Of a stretch of 64,000 bases of DNA, positions 11,476 through 23,600 are shown one piece after another. The DNA lies in contig CM068548.1 of the NCBI GenBank assembly GCA_035048495.1, positions 17,214,588 through 17,278,587 of the forward strand, in the 5' to 3' direction. The position numbers and the translations under genes are program-made. Below the pieces are notes generated by a model that worked only from the letters and a program-made list of their open reading frames with translations, was not told the origin of the DNA and made no database searches. This DNA is from Euptelea pleiosperma. Lineage: Eukaryota; Streptophyta; Magnoliopsida; Ranunculales; Eupteleaceae. How positions within the stretch are numbered: the stretch's first letter is position 1; the number at the start of each line of letters is the position of its first letter.

Positions 11476-13510
11476 ATTTTGAGCTTTTAATTTATGAGTT
11501 ATTTTTCCTTCAATATTCTCATTTGCTTTTAGTACAGTAGCAGATTAGCAGAAGCCACAAGCAATGGGCATGAATGACATAAATGCGGTTGTGGATATGC
11601 AATCTAAGAGGTGAAAATTCACCTGTTAAGTATTAGCAGGTCAAAAAAAAGTTGACAAAATAAGGTTAATACAATGTGGAAGGAAAGGATGGGCTTTTCT
11701 AAGTTTAGGTTTAAAAAAATGGGGTAACTGATGCATTTATTCTGATGAGCACTGGGCCATGTTCAAGAGGTTAACAACAGGGATGACAATCCATACATAT
11801 TAGGGCTGTGCTCTCTTGCATGATTTGGTCCACCAATCAAGAGTTCCGACTGATGAACCACCAAAAAAAATAAAAAAATGGATGGGCCATATGTTAATGG
11901 TGTAGTTTCTCTGACAGTAGATGAGAATCCACAAATGGTACAGTTTCTCCTATAGTAATGGGGAAGTGATATTGCCAGGTCGATCTGTTGTATTTCCAGA
12001 CCATTTTTGCCTTTTTTCCTATAATATGATGTTTCATACCAAGAAAAAAAAATGGTTTTTAAGGTTAACCCTACCCAAAATGAAAATGGTTTCATTTTTG
12101 TGGAAAAAATGCTTGACCATAAAGCCCATGGGTGGGTGAATATCAACTTATGACAATTTGACTAGCCGATATTACCCTCTAATTTATCATGAAAGCCAAA
12201 ATTGTTATTCAGTTGGTTTATCGCAAGGTGCTCTTCTCACTCTACTGGAAATGGGGTGTTTTTACTGTACCCGTTACATTGGCATTATTTGTGTCCCCCA
12301 ACCCTATTCATCTGTCTCATCCTCTTCAATCTTGTAGCCCAAACATGCCTTTGAGGGTAAAACCCTAGGTTTGTTTGCAACCTTCCATGGCCCATAAACT
12401 GCCACCGTTTGTACAAAACGTGATTGTTGGAATCCTCGATATCATCGTCGATGGAGCTCTCGTCACCCCCACAACTCATCATGCAGTCACGGAGAGAAAA
12501 AAAAAAGGGGAGATGAAAGGGAGGGCGGGAGAGAGAGGAGACAGAGATGAAAGGGTTTTTTGGTCCTCAAAAAAACTGTTAGGGGTTAAAGACAGTCAAT
12601 GGCGGTCAGAAATGGTCAAAGGGGAAGACCTAGAAAATATAAAAATTGGGGGAAATGCAAATATCGCCAATTTCACAAGGGGTGCAACAAAAATACCCTT
12701 TTAGAATATAACCTGAGCTTTGGTGGAGTCTATTAGACCTTCAACCAAAAAATGAGAATTTAAATTTGTTTATATTTACAAACCCCTAGAATCATCCTCT
12801 AAAATAGGGAAAAGAATGGGGAAACACAATGTCAACATCACTTGTACAATGAAGACATATTGCATTAATGAATACATATCACATACAAACAGCATCTATG
12901 TTTCAAGATGGGGAAACACAATGTCAACATCATTGGTACAATAATACATAAACACACAAACAGCATCTATATTTCAAGATTGTCAGTCTGTCACAAGCCC
13001 TTGCAAATTCTTCCTGTTGGAAATTGATCATGACTATATATGTGCCAAATCACGAGCAACTAACAGCCTTGACGTTGTCGCTTGCCAAGTGTCAAAAGTA
13101 CCATCTTCAATTGAAGGGTAAACATCTTCAAAGAGCTGGAGTTGCTTCAACTTCAAGCAAAAGTAAATGTACAATTAATTAACCTCTCATAAGTACTTGC
13201 CAACAGAAAGATTGAAAGATGGATAAAACATAAGCGGCAACACTTCTATTTTTATACTCCACGACATCATGGAAACTCCAAGAGGTACCCCATTGATTGG
13301 AAGATGGTTGATGTTCCATCCACTGGACATTCAAATGGCGGGAGGATTCAGTTCCATGGGAAGGTGCATTATGCATACCACTGTAACGTAATGATGGAAG
13401 TCATAAGCTGCCGATATCATAATAGAAGCCAGTCTTTGTCTTCTAGGAGTATTTAAGCAAGGGAAGTTCCCAGAGATTTCAAAATTCTTTTTGTCATTCT
13501 CAGCTTTTTA
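11476..13510. other. Intergenic space between convergent GH17 and endonuclease V genes
   Basis: This region holds the 3' UTRs of the two genes. Short minus-strand and plus-strand open frames occur but are not conserved-looking and overlap each other. Around 12480-12680 there is a purine-rich patch with repeats of AGGGGAGATGAAAGG type. A direct repeat of GATGGGGAAACACAATGTC lies near 12820 and 12910. No gene was recognised. Confidence 0.5.
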
Positions 13511-16500
13511 TCAACAGAACTGAAAGAAAAGAATAAATTTATATATTAAAGTTAGACTCAATAGTTGGCACCCAGGCAAGCCAAATCAATCATCAAAGAA
13601 TTAGGATACATCCTGGGAAAATAAAACTTCCATGGAAGAGAAGCAAATGAAAAACTTTCATAAAAATTCTTATAGTAAATTTACTTTTTGGCAGACTAAA
13701 TAGTCTCTGGTTCCCACTAGATAGTCAATTGAAATACATATCCAGTGGAAGTAGCTGATTATCTAGTCCATGAGTTCATTTTTTTTTTTTTTAATAATTA
13801 ATCCATGAGTTCCATTAGATGTTTCCACTTGCAGAAATTGGTCGAAATATAGTTGATCGCACCACCCGCCCCCCCCACCAAGGCAGTGTTAAGGTTTTGG
13901 GTTCTTATTAGTTAATAGCAAGTGTTCAAGAGGAAGATGGAAACTAGATAAGAGAATCAGAGGTGGACCTACCAGATCGACTCCTGGATGCTTCTGGAGG
14001 AATTGCCTTGATCTCATATCAGCCTGCATTTTCGTACAGATATATATATAGGATTAAAACCATTTAATGTGAGAAGTTTCAAAATTTATTAACAATAACT
14101 TGATTTTTGAGTAAATTTGAAGTGATCCATGATTGGATCGTATACCACCCTTTTGAATCTCCTTGTATAAAGCTCATTTTTCAACTGATTAACAAAATGT
14201 TTGACCCTGGAAATTCAGGGAGCTGGAGGATTTTATGTAGATGGTCACATACAAAAAGCACGGGTCCATAGAAATTCTAACATGATGAGGATGTAGAGTG
14301 AGGGGGAGGGGAGGGGGGAACATGTTGCTTGGTGAGTTATTAGCAAGGTGAAGATAGAGCTCCTCGCCTCAGTAGTAAAAAGGCATCTACTTGCTCTATT
14401 TGTTGATCATGTCTCCATGTAAGGGCATTTTGGTAATTCACAGAGGAAAAAGAGGGTATTCAAAACACCCTTACATGAACATTTGTCCAACAAAGAGGAC
14501 GAGTATGGCCACAAGTCATGCTAGCATTCATGTAAGTGGACTAAAGATTAAATGGACATGCGATGTGGAATGTAGGGATGTGGGCAAGGGCTTTCCATGG
14601 TTCACTGTCTTAGTTAAGAACTTATTATGAGTGACAGCTAGGAATTGATTGGAAAGGTGGTGCCCGTGTGTGTATTATGTACAATGTGTTGGATGGGTAA
14701 GTAACATAAGACCATAATAACAAATATTAATCAAAGAAATACAAGGTTCGACGTCTTGAAAACTTGATTTAGTTTCATTTTATTTCACTTTTTCTCTTTT
14801 CGGATTCAATGAAGGACCAAGTTATCCCTTAATGACTATATTGACTCTAGTTTACTCAGTAAGATTTTTGAGTACTGATAGAACCTTCAAACACTTGATT
14901 GGAAACAGTGGATCTTACCTGCCGGATGGGCTCTGGAACACGGTAATTGCAGGTCATTTTAACAACTTCAATGGATGTATCAAGTGATATACGGTGACCA
15001 ATTGATATATATATGGGCTTCAAAGAACTTTGAGTCGATCGCATTGCCTGCAGAAAATTCAGTTAAAACTATGATTCCTCAAAGGCAAGTCTTTGAAACT
15101 CAAAGAAGGCAAGCTACAAAGGCACATATAAGCCCAGATAAAACTTCATCCTCGCACTAAGATCTGTCTAGAAGCATATAATTGTACTGTACTCAGGCTG
15201 GATTCTTTTTCAAATTAAAGCAATATATGTATTTCTTACAATTTTAATCTCTAGAGGTACATGAAAGAATACTACATAAGAAAGAATTCCCATGTTAGGC
15301 ATGCGCCTCATACTTGGAAACACAACTAATTTCCTCATTCTGACCTTCTACTTCCAGTGAACAAGGACGCCATTAGGTCCCTTTTTTTACTAGTACTTGG
15401 AAGCATAACCTATATTGCATCTGGTGTGACACTTCCAAGTTTTGATTTTTCTTTCATTTCTAGCAAGATACTAACTGGCATTTGGCATACGTTATGAGCT
15501 CTACCTTTTATAATTAAAGTTTTCTATGCAACAAATATAGCATTATATATATGCATGTATTATCTTATCTATATGTATATCATACAAATCATAAGTTATC
15601 CACTATAATCCTCAATATTATGTAAAAAACAATAATTTTGTTTCACATCACCTAAAGTATAATGCTGTCCACGAATCCTATTTTTAAAGATTCCGGTAAT
15701 CGGACACTCCGCACCTGTGTCGGACTCTGACACCCATACCTGTATCAATTCAACATAGAACACAACTATTGGAAAAGGACCACTTTTACATTTTTAATTT
15801 ATCTATAGTTATATGGAGTCACATATATTGACATACCTATATTATATATGTATGTAATTTCACTGTTGTCGTGCAAGTAAAAACGTATAGGTACAGTAGG
15901 TATACTGATGAGTATATAAACATACAGGTACATTACATTAGGAATAAATATGTACATAATTTCTTTTTTATACATGCATGTAATTTTCACTATACCTAAG
16001 TTACATTGTTTGGGTCAAGCTATCACTACTAGGGTTGAATACTTGTTTCATAAATAGTTGAGAGCTAGTGTCAGCAGCATGGTTGCCAAAAAGGAGGCAC
16101 TTTACATCATTGTTAGTAGGTTAACGTGTTATACATGTATAATTCACGAAATTTTGAATTTTTATTATTATATGGCTTTTCAAAGATATGGTAAAACATT
16201 TTTTATAAGGAAACATATAATGTGCGTATAAATACACGAACTATTCGGAACTATTAAAAAAAATTATTTTTAAAATGGAAAAAAATTGCAAAACCATTAG
16301 TTCTTTTATATTTATATTTCATTTCCTTTTTGCTGAATATTTGAATGATTTTTTTTTGATAATTAATATTTGAACAAATTTTCGAATGACAAACCCGAAT
16401 TGCTAACTATGCTTTACATGGGGCAAAAAAGTGTTATAACTTACCAAACCCACTTACATAGGCCAGGTATCAAACAAGGTGGCACGAGTGCCTCTTTTTG

Positions 16501-19500
16501 GCAATCGTGCAACTGATCCTAGCATGTCTCATAGTTGAATATTGTGCCAGTACCAAATTATGATCCAATGTCCATTATCTTTAGAGCACCATGGATGGGT
16601 TTCATAAACGACACATTATCCTTTCAATTTCTCAAAGAGGTTCCAAATTTCAAAATAAAGAAAGGGAAAAAGAAAAAATGCCAAGAACTTTAATCCCATA
16701 ATAAAAATGAACTAAGTGAAATCTAAAGTCTCCCCGAGGCAGAATGTTAGTAGAGTCTAGCAACAACATAACAACACATAAGGTGTACATTCGGGGGGAT
16801 GGAATTCAAAATTTGATGGCATCCAACCTAGAAGATCCCTAATGACAAGAAAATGACCTGATCGGGCAGTCGGAAAAAATATGGTGATCAGACTTCAAAA
16901 AACCCCAAAGATTGGCTTGTTATGATCATTCAATCTGGCCCATTTTTTGGCATAGGAGATCTTATAGGTGGAAACACATTGAATGATGGTCCCCTGCCCG
17001 TACACACATGCAAAACATGAGTTATACAACTCGTAATTAGTGAGAGGATCTACTTGACGGGGACCTCCGATTTTTCCAATGAATATACAAAGAACAATGT
17101 CGCGGTAAAATGGTGCACTTCAAGATTCAAATGTTGGTTTAAGAAGAATGCCAACTTATATTAAATCTCTTACCGCTCCCCATGTGTGCCCAGAGTATCC
17201 AGTTAAAGTAATCACATCTTTGGAGCAGTTTTCTTTTGCTTCTAGAAGTTGTCTCACTCCAGATTGGGTCAGACCATCCACATGATGTAACTGATATAGA
17301 TCAAAGTTAGAACTTTGTTATGAGTAACCATGGAGATCATACGCAACAAAAAATAGCTCATTCCGACATTTCTAGCCCTATGAAAAATGGGTTACACATT
17401 GAAAAGTTCTGGATCATCCATTTCACCGTTAATGGTTTTTTTTTTTGTAAATATGATCTCCATGGTGAGCAGATCATCATCACAAAAAATTAGGCCTTAA
17501 CTCATCTCCATGTGGGACGCTCAAGGCGATTCAATCATCTTGGAAAATTCTAAATGGTGATAGCATTCTTCAACAACAGTTCAATCTTCAAGGCACTTGA
17601 TTTCAGCAAACTCATGACGATCATTGATCCCCGATCCCCATGAGTTTGAGGGGGAGTATTAGATAATACATTGTAATAAGTTGTGTGAGATGCACCATAT
17701 AATTATTGGTGTATCTCATCACAGATTCTCTCGGATATCACCAGTTGTCTAGATTAGGATAGTATCTAATATCAATTAGATATCTATCAATTAAGATATT
17801 AGATTAGATTGGATCTCATTAGTTTCTATCTTTAGATTTTGTTATTCTTATATAAACCCCCTAATCAGGGTCAATGTAATCATCCAAATTTTATTAATTA
17901 ATCCCATTTCCTATTAGGCATGTCATTAGGCGTGTTAGAATAACGGGACCTCTCACTGTGTGTACGTGTATTTATAAATGAAAGAATTTAATGGGTTTAA
18001 AGCTAATAAAGCTCACATTCTTTCCAATTCCAATGGTAGGGAGATTAGCTATAACACCAAGATGACAGGCCAAACCAACACCTACAGTAGAAACTTTAAG
18101 TTTTAGCACTTCCTTGTAGTAAATATAATGCACTGGCTAACAAAGTGATGAAATTAATAAGAAACAGTAAAGCAATCGTAACAAAGGTTTTAAGGTGTTG
18201 TTGGAGTACATATTTATACCATTTAATGTTATCGAAGTTACCAAGTTTTGCATCCTAGTAAGCCTCAAGAGTATTGACAGTTCCCTACTTGAGCAGTGAG
18301 AAATAGGTCTACTCACACTAGTTTGGCCTCTATCAAGAACCAAGGGCTTGGTATGCTATAAATTCTAGCTCTATTCAATAGCTCCATGATTCATACCCAA
18401 GCCAGCCAGACCAAACAAGAAACTTCTCCATATATCTGGCAAGGCTGAACTCATTTTAAAGATCTGGACATCCCTACAGACTTTCATCTTGACTTGTTTC
18501 CAAAATCAAGAGTGTGGAGAAATGCCTCTTATAGTGAAACTGGGCCAAGGGAAGACAACAAGGATAAGAGAAACCACACATGGACTAAGATCAGATTAAT
18601 CTCACATTGGTTTAGACCTATGATGAAAACAATCATAATCCAATTAATCGATATCTCTAAACCTGAGAAATAAAAAATATGTTTTGGCCATTTCCTGAAC
18701 ATAAGGACTAGATTTAATGTTTGTTGGAAGATCAATACTTCGCTTATATCTAGTGTGATGATAATGAATATTATGCATATACCTTTTAAAGAACATCAAT
18801 ATCTGGGAAATATTAGTACAAAGAACACTTGCCTCGAGGATGAAGTAATCCATTGCCATCAACCATCAATAGCTGTTCGCATTCATAAAAGATCCACACT
18901 TTAGGCATCTAGTAGATTGGTAAATTTATTGTGGGAAACAAAATAGAAGTAGATAAAATAGCAAGTATGGTTGGTTGGTTGATTTTCCATTCGAAACGTA
19001 TTTGAGAATCGAGGAAAGAATTCCAATGAAGATCAAAAGCATCGAATAGAGTTAATCTTGAATTCTAGATAAACTAATGTCTGTGTTCACAGTGTCACAT
19101 GGCTAATCAACACTAGTTTAAAGGGCAATTAAGATCACCTGGGGGTAGAAAGGATGAGCGTCGCCCTTCATTTTTTCCAACAGCTCAAGAAGAACTGGAG
19201 CCTAAAACAATGAGAGCAATTGCATTTAACAAAAACTCATAAAAAAGACAGGAATTTATATTTTAGAAGAAATCGAACCTCTCTGAAGGCAAGGAAGCCT
19301 GGGATATATGGAATCTGAAGCTGGACAACGCTGAAATCATCGTAGACAACATTCAGACCATCCATGAGATCGACAACAACAAGTGCACCACATGCTATAC
19401 AAGGATCGTCCTTTGAGAAGCTCAAATCAACCCCTCCCACATATCTTAGTTTCTCTCCTCCTCCTCCTCCTCCGTCCTCGTGCTCGTCTGTGGTGGTGGT

Positions 19501-19686
19501 GGTGGACACTGTCCACGTGAAGTCATCTTCTAGAACCAATCTTCTCCTCAGCAAATCTTGAGCCCTGAAATCCAAACAAGATTTAACAAGTTTCTGTACA
19601 ACATGGATGAGATTATATCAATAATCAAGATTTTTAGTTACATACTCAATCCAATTGCTATTGCTATTGCTGTGGTTGTTCTCCAT
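13511..19686 (-). CDS. Endonuclease V
   Basis: Exons on the minus strand: 19646-19686, 19279-19564, 19139-19201, 18833-18872, 18017-18081, 17174-17290, 14919-15047 and 13973-14023, with a probable terminal exon ending near 13511. The first seven give 247 codons in unbroken frame; the total is about 266. Catalytic acids are visible: D60 in [10 protein letters not shown]109 in FLAFRE, D135 and H141 in [13 protein letters not shown], then GIGKN and [12 protein letters not shown]. Family knowledge: endonuclease V cleaves next to inosine in DNA or RNA. Start chosen: ATG at 19686, because the ATG seven bases upstream meets a stop before the splice. Intron 4 uses a GC donor. The C-terminal end is uncertain: the last donor could be GTAGGT (phase 0) or GTCCAC, or the exon could read through to a stop near 13890. 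A low-complexity insert (residues 33-50) precedes the first motif. It resembles At4g31150. Confidence 0.9.
17640..17900 (+). mobile_element. Ty1-copia LTR remnant in an endonuclease V intron
   Basis: A polypurine tract GAGGGGGAGTATTAGATAA (from about 17648) is followed by about 240 bases that look like an LTR. They include a TATATAAAC promoter-like motif near 17851 and the alternating TTAGATATC blocks typical of plant copia LTRs. The usual TGTTAG start reads TATTAG here, so it is mutated. Only the 3' end of an element was recognised. Confidence 0.45.
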
Positions 19687-20682
19687 CCATAAACCTACAG
19701 AGCAAATATGGGGTGAAAAAGTCTAAAAATCTTCGTTCTCGGGGTATCGGCTTTATGTTTTTTTTTATTTTTTATTGTGAAAAAACGGGGCCGAAATGAT
19801 ACAAAATACCAAATATCGGTGTTCTGTGCCTTAAAACCTGAAATATCAGCGTAACGCCCGAAAAAAGTATAGCACGAGTACAACTTCTCTGATCGCCCAG
19901 AATATGAGCCACGTCGAACTTTTTTTATAGGACACCGACTGTATGGATGTTTCTCCAATCCCTTGCTGAACCTACATACCAAAAATCAGCCTGATTAGTG
20001 ATTTCAAACCTTTGGATCCTTGTAACCCAAATAATGGACAATAATGCTCAAAATTCCTACGGCTGAAATCAACCCATTAAAATGACTTCAATCCAATGCA
20101 TAGAAATTACTAATCGAGTTGATTTTTGGTTTGTAGTTTTATCTAGGGATTGGCCAAACATCCATACGGTCGATGTCCTATAAGAGTGTACCACGTGACT
20201 CGTATTATGGGCGGTCAGCGGATTCGCTGACCGTGGGAGTGGGCGAAGTTTTACTCGTATGGAACAGTATGTTATAAAATGCGGTATAATGTTTGTGTCA
20301 CCCCATATCTCGGCCGTGGTGGAACAAGAAAATGGTTATTCAAGGTAGGATCTTTTGTGTCCTTGCAGCCAAACGTGCGTAAAGATAGGATCTGTAATCT
20401 AAGCCGTTGAGGTTCAAAGACTCATGAAGTCGTGGATACCAAATAAACGGCTCAGATTCTGTATGACGACAGGATTATAGAGAAGCAGTGTACTTGTGTG
20501 TATGCGCAGTAGTCTTCGTAAGTAGTGTACACAGTCACATGCTCCCACTCCCTCAAAAGTCATCTATTTTTAGCCCCGACTCTTGTTTCGTTGTCCACTC
20601 TCTCCTCTCCCCCAAATATATCTCCATAAAAAAAAATTAGGGTTTCTCGTATTCTCTCGTCTCAAACCTCATCGCTCTCAGA
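19687..20682. promoter_or_regulatory. Shared head-to-head intergenic region of endonuclease V and KH genes
   Basis: The two divergent start codons are 997 bases apart, so both promoters must lie in or across this stretch. A family A MITE (about 19890-20215) occupies the middle, with CACGT-containing arms (GAGCCACGTCGAAC and ACCACGTGACTCG). A CT-rich leader with an AAATATATC motif near 20616 lies just before the KH start. Regulation is inferred, not shown. Confidence 0.5.
19890..20215. repeat. Family A MITE between two divergent genes
   Basis: The left arm has CAGAATATGAGCCACGTCG and CTGTATGGATGTTTCTCC. The right arm has GGGATTGGCCAAACATCC, ATACGGTCGATGTCC and ACCACGTGACTCGTATTATG. The arms are inverted and about 110 bases long. 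The copy is well preserved. Confidence 0.7.
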
Positions 20683-23600
20683 ATGACCACCGAACCCGCC
20701 GAGAACGGCTCTACCACAGTACCGGCGTCTGACCCACTTCCGGCAACGTCTGACACCCCGAACGTGGAGTCTGATCTAACATCTCAACCGGCTCCGTCCT
20801 TGTCTGCAGCACTAGAGACGGTCGTGCCGGAAGCAGCAGTTCCGGCCCCCTCGGCAACGGCGTCAGAAAAGAAATGGCCTGGGTGGCCCGGAGACAGCGT
20901 GTTCCGTCTTATCGTTCCCGTTCTCAAGGTCGGTAGCATAATCGGCCGCAAGGGCGAACTCATCAAGAAGATGTGTGAGGAGACTCGGGCCCGCATTCGC
21001 ATTCTCGAAGGCGCCATCGGCACAGCTGATCGTATCGTAAGTACTTTAGGGTTTGGATTTTTTTTCCATTGTTTTCGAGTTTTTCTGTAGCTATCTTTGT
21101 TAGTTTGGAATGCATTCACTTAGAATAAGAGGAAGCAAAGCACCAATGGAGCGCAACGCGCGTTTATCCCAAGGGCTTGTTTGGTAACGGGGTCAGCACG
21201 GTTTAGGCACTGGTTGGAGCAAAAAATCCCTCTTTTAGTGTCCTTTAGAGGTCCTCGTGGAAAAAACTAAAAGAACAATGGTGTGGATAAAACTCTATTA
21301 AAAGTTCAAATACACCCCAAGAATCAAGCTATAGTAATGACATCTACTACGTAATATAGGTGGGGTGTACTATGGGTGGAAAATTGGATAAGTTATTGGA
21401 AGCTGGTGGAAGAAGAGGGGATTGTTACATGCCTGAAGGCTCAAATGTATGAGAGTTGGTTCATCTTTGGACATTTGGGTGGTTGCACGCTTTCTTCCCC
21501 AAATTTGGATGGAATTCTGAAATATGAATTAAGATAAAGGTGTAAACTCCGTACTTGATATTCATTATGTATCACTTTTTCTTTTATTTCTGGAATAGTA
21601 ATAGAGGTCTATAATTGCGAGAAACTTGTTCTCAGGTTCCACTCACACTTTGGAATCTCAAATTTTCTAGTCGTTGTGTCCTAACGTAGCTTGTTTTCCA
21701 CCTGTTTTTTCGTGCTGCATCTGATCCTGCTCTGTCTGTGCTGCTTTTGGCAATATTGTGAGACCTTAAGGTAACGTGCTAATTGCAAATGGTAAATCTT
21801 TTGAATCCTCTCCTGAGGTGGTGGTCTCAATTTGGCATGAAGTAATATATGGTGCTCTTTGGACTTTGTGATTTTTTCATCTTTTGATCTTTTTTTTATA
21901 AGGTCAGATGATATAAATGGCGAAACAAAATACAATCTCAAAAGGCTAAAAACAAAAGGCCTAGTTATACCTTTGCACGATAGACTCCCATCTGAAGACT
22001 GAGTCCTCAAAGGCCAGTCCTTTATATCCATCATACAATTTAGACCAAAAGAAGATAAGGGCCTTAATAGATAAGACAATGTCAAAGCTCGACTCTTCCT
22101 TGCCCTCAAAGACCCTAGAGTTCCTCTCTTTCCAAAGATCCCACCAAACCACGAAAGAAGAATGCACCTCAAAGATTGCTTTTCATTGCTTCGTAGCTAA
22201 AAATGAATTGAAACATTGTCTGCCAGAAAAAAAAAAAAAAAAAAAGACTAAAAACAATGTGAATAGACACTTCTATATTGACTAGAAGATCATTTAATGC
22301 AAGTGCAACTGGGCAAAGTTTAAAAAGGCTAGTTCGGGAACTAAGGAGTTTTGTCTCAAAAAGAAGAGGAGTAAGCCTTAGCTTTTTTTAAAAGTGCTTA
22401 AAAAATTCTAAAAAAATATAGTTAATTATATAAAAATGAGAAACAACATATCATGTGAAAAAAAAAAAACTTAAATAAACTTAAAAGTACTTGAGGCTAT
22501 AACTTTACCTTATGAGTGACGCTGTCGGGAATGCTTGAATGTTGATATCAAATCTTAAAAAATAACAAAAACAAACCTTAAACTTCCATGCCTGATCTTT
22601 TCTACCGCTACTCTCATGCTTCTTAGAAACCTCTCTCATCTTCTTCAATCATATTATTAAAAAAACAACAAAAATAAACCATTAAAGAAGGAAAAATGAT
22701 TAAATTTTACATGTAGTTATGAAAAATAAGGCAAAAACCCAAAACATGGTCACATTAAGGGTTATGGTTTCGGGTTTTAACAAGTACAAATGAGGCTATA
22801 GCTTCAGTGAATTGAGACTTAAGCCTCAGAAATGACCACTGAGGCAATAGCCTCGAGGCGGGGTGAGCCTCAAGGCGTAGCCTCTAAAAGCCTTTTTAAA
22901 CCATGCAACTGGGAGGATGTTAAAAGTATAGTCTGGGGTTGTTTCTATTGGTGCAAGGTGACGATTACAATGGAAGCTCTGGCTAACTTTGCCTGAGTTG
23001 AAAATTTAAATTTATAATATTTTTCGTGGTTTTTATCATTTCCTGGCTTTGAAAAAGATACTCAAATCCAGTCTTGCCGTGTCGTGATTTCCTGGAATTT
23101 TTGTTGATTTTTTTATTGAAACAGCTGGGGATTGGTAACAAACAGCAATTACCTGTATCCTTGTGTTTCAAGGGAATTATGAATCATTTTTCCAACATTG
23201 TTATCTTTTTGTTTCCTGTGGTTATTGTTTTGTACATTTTCTTTTCAGGTGCTGATATCTGGAAAAGAAGAACCAGAGGCGCAAATATCCCCTGCAATGA
23301 ATGCTGTGCTCAGAGTATTCAAACGTGTTACTGGACTATCTGAGAGTGAAGGTGATTCAGCAGCTGCTGGAGTGTGTTCAATTCGTTTATTGGTGGCATC
23401 ATCACAAGCCATTAATTTAATTGGAAAGCAAGGTTCTCTAATTAAGTCTATACAGGAGAGCACTGGTGCCTCCGTTCGGGTTCTATCAGGAGGTATTTAT
23501 CAATCACTTTTATAATGTTATTTATTTTATCTTTATTACAATTGTCATATACATCACAGTTCTGCTCATGGGAACTCTTGGCATTACTTGTTTTTACAAT

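Noticed and set aside
11763..12146. 127-codon minus-strand frame between GH17 and endonuclease V
   Set aside because: The sequence is low in complexity, overlaps another frame and shows no family match.
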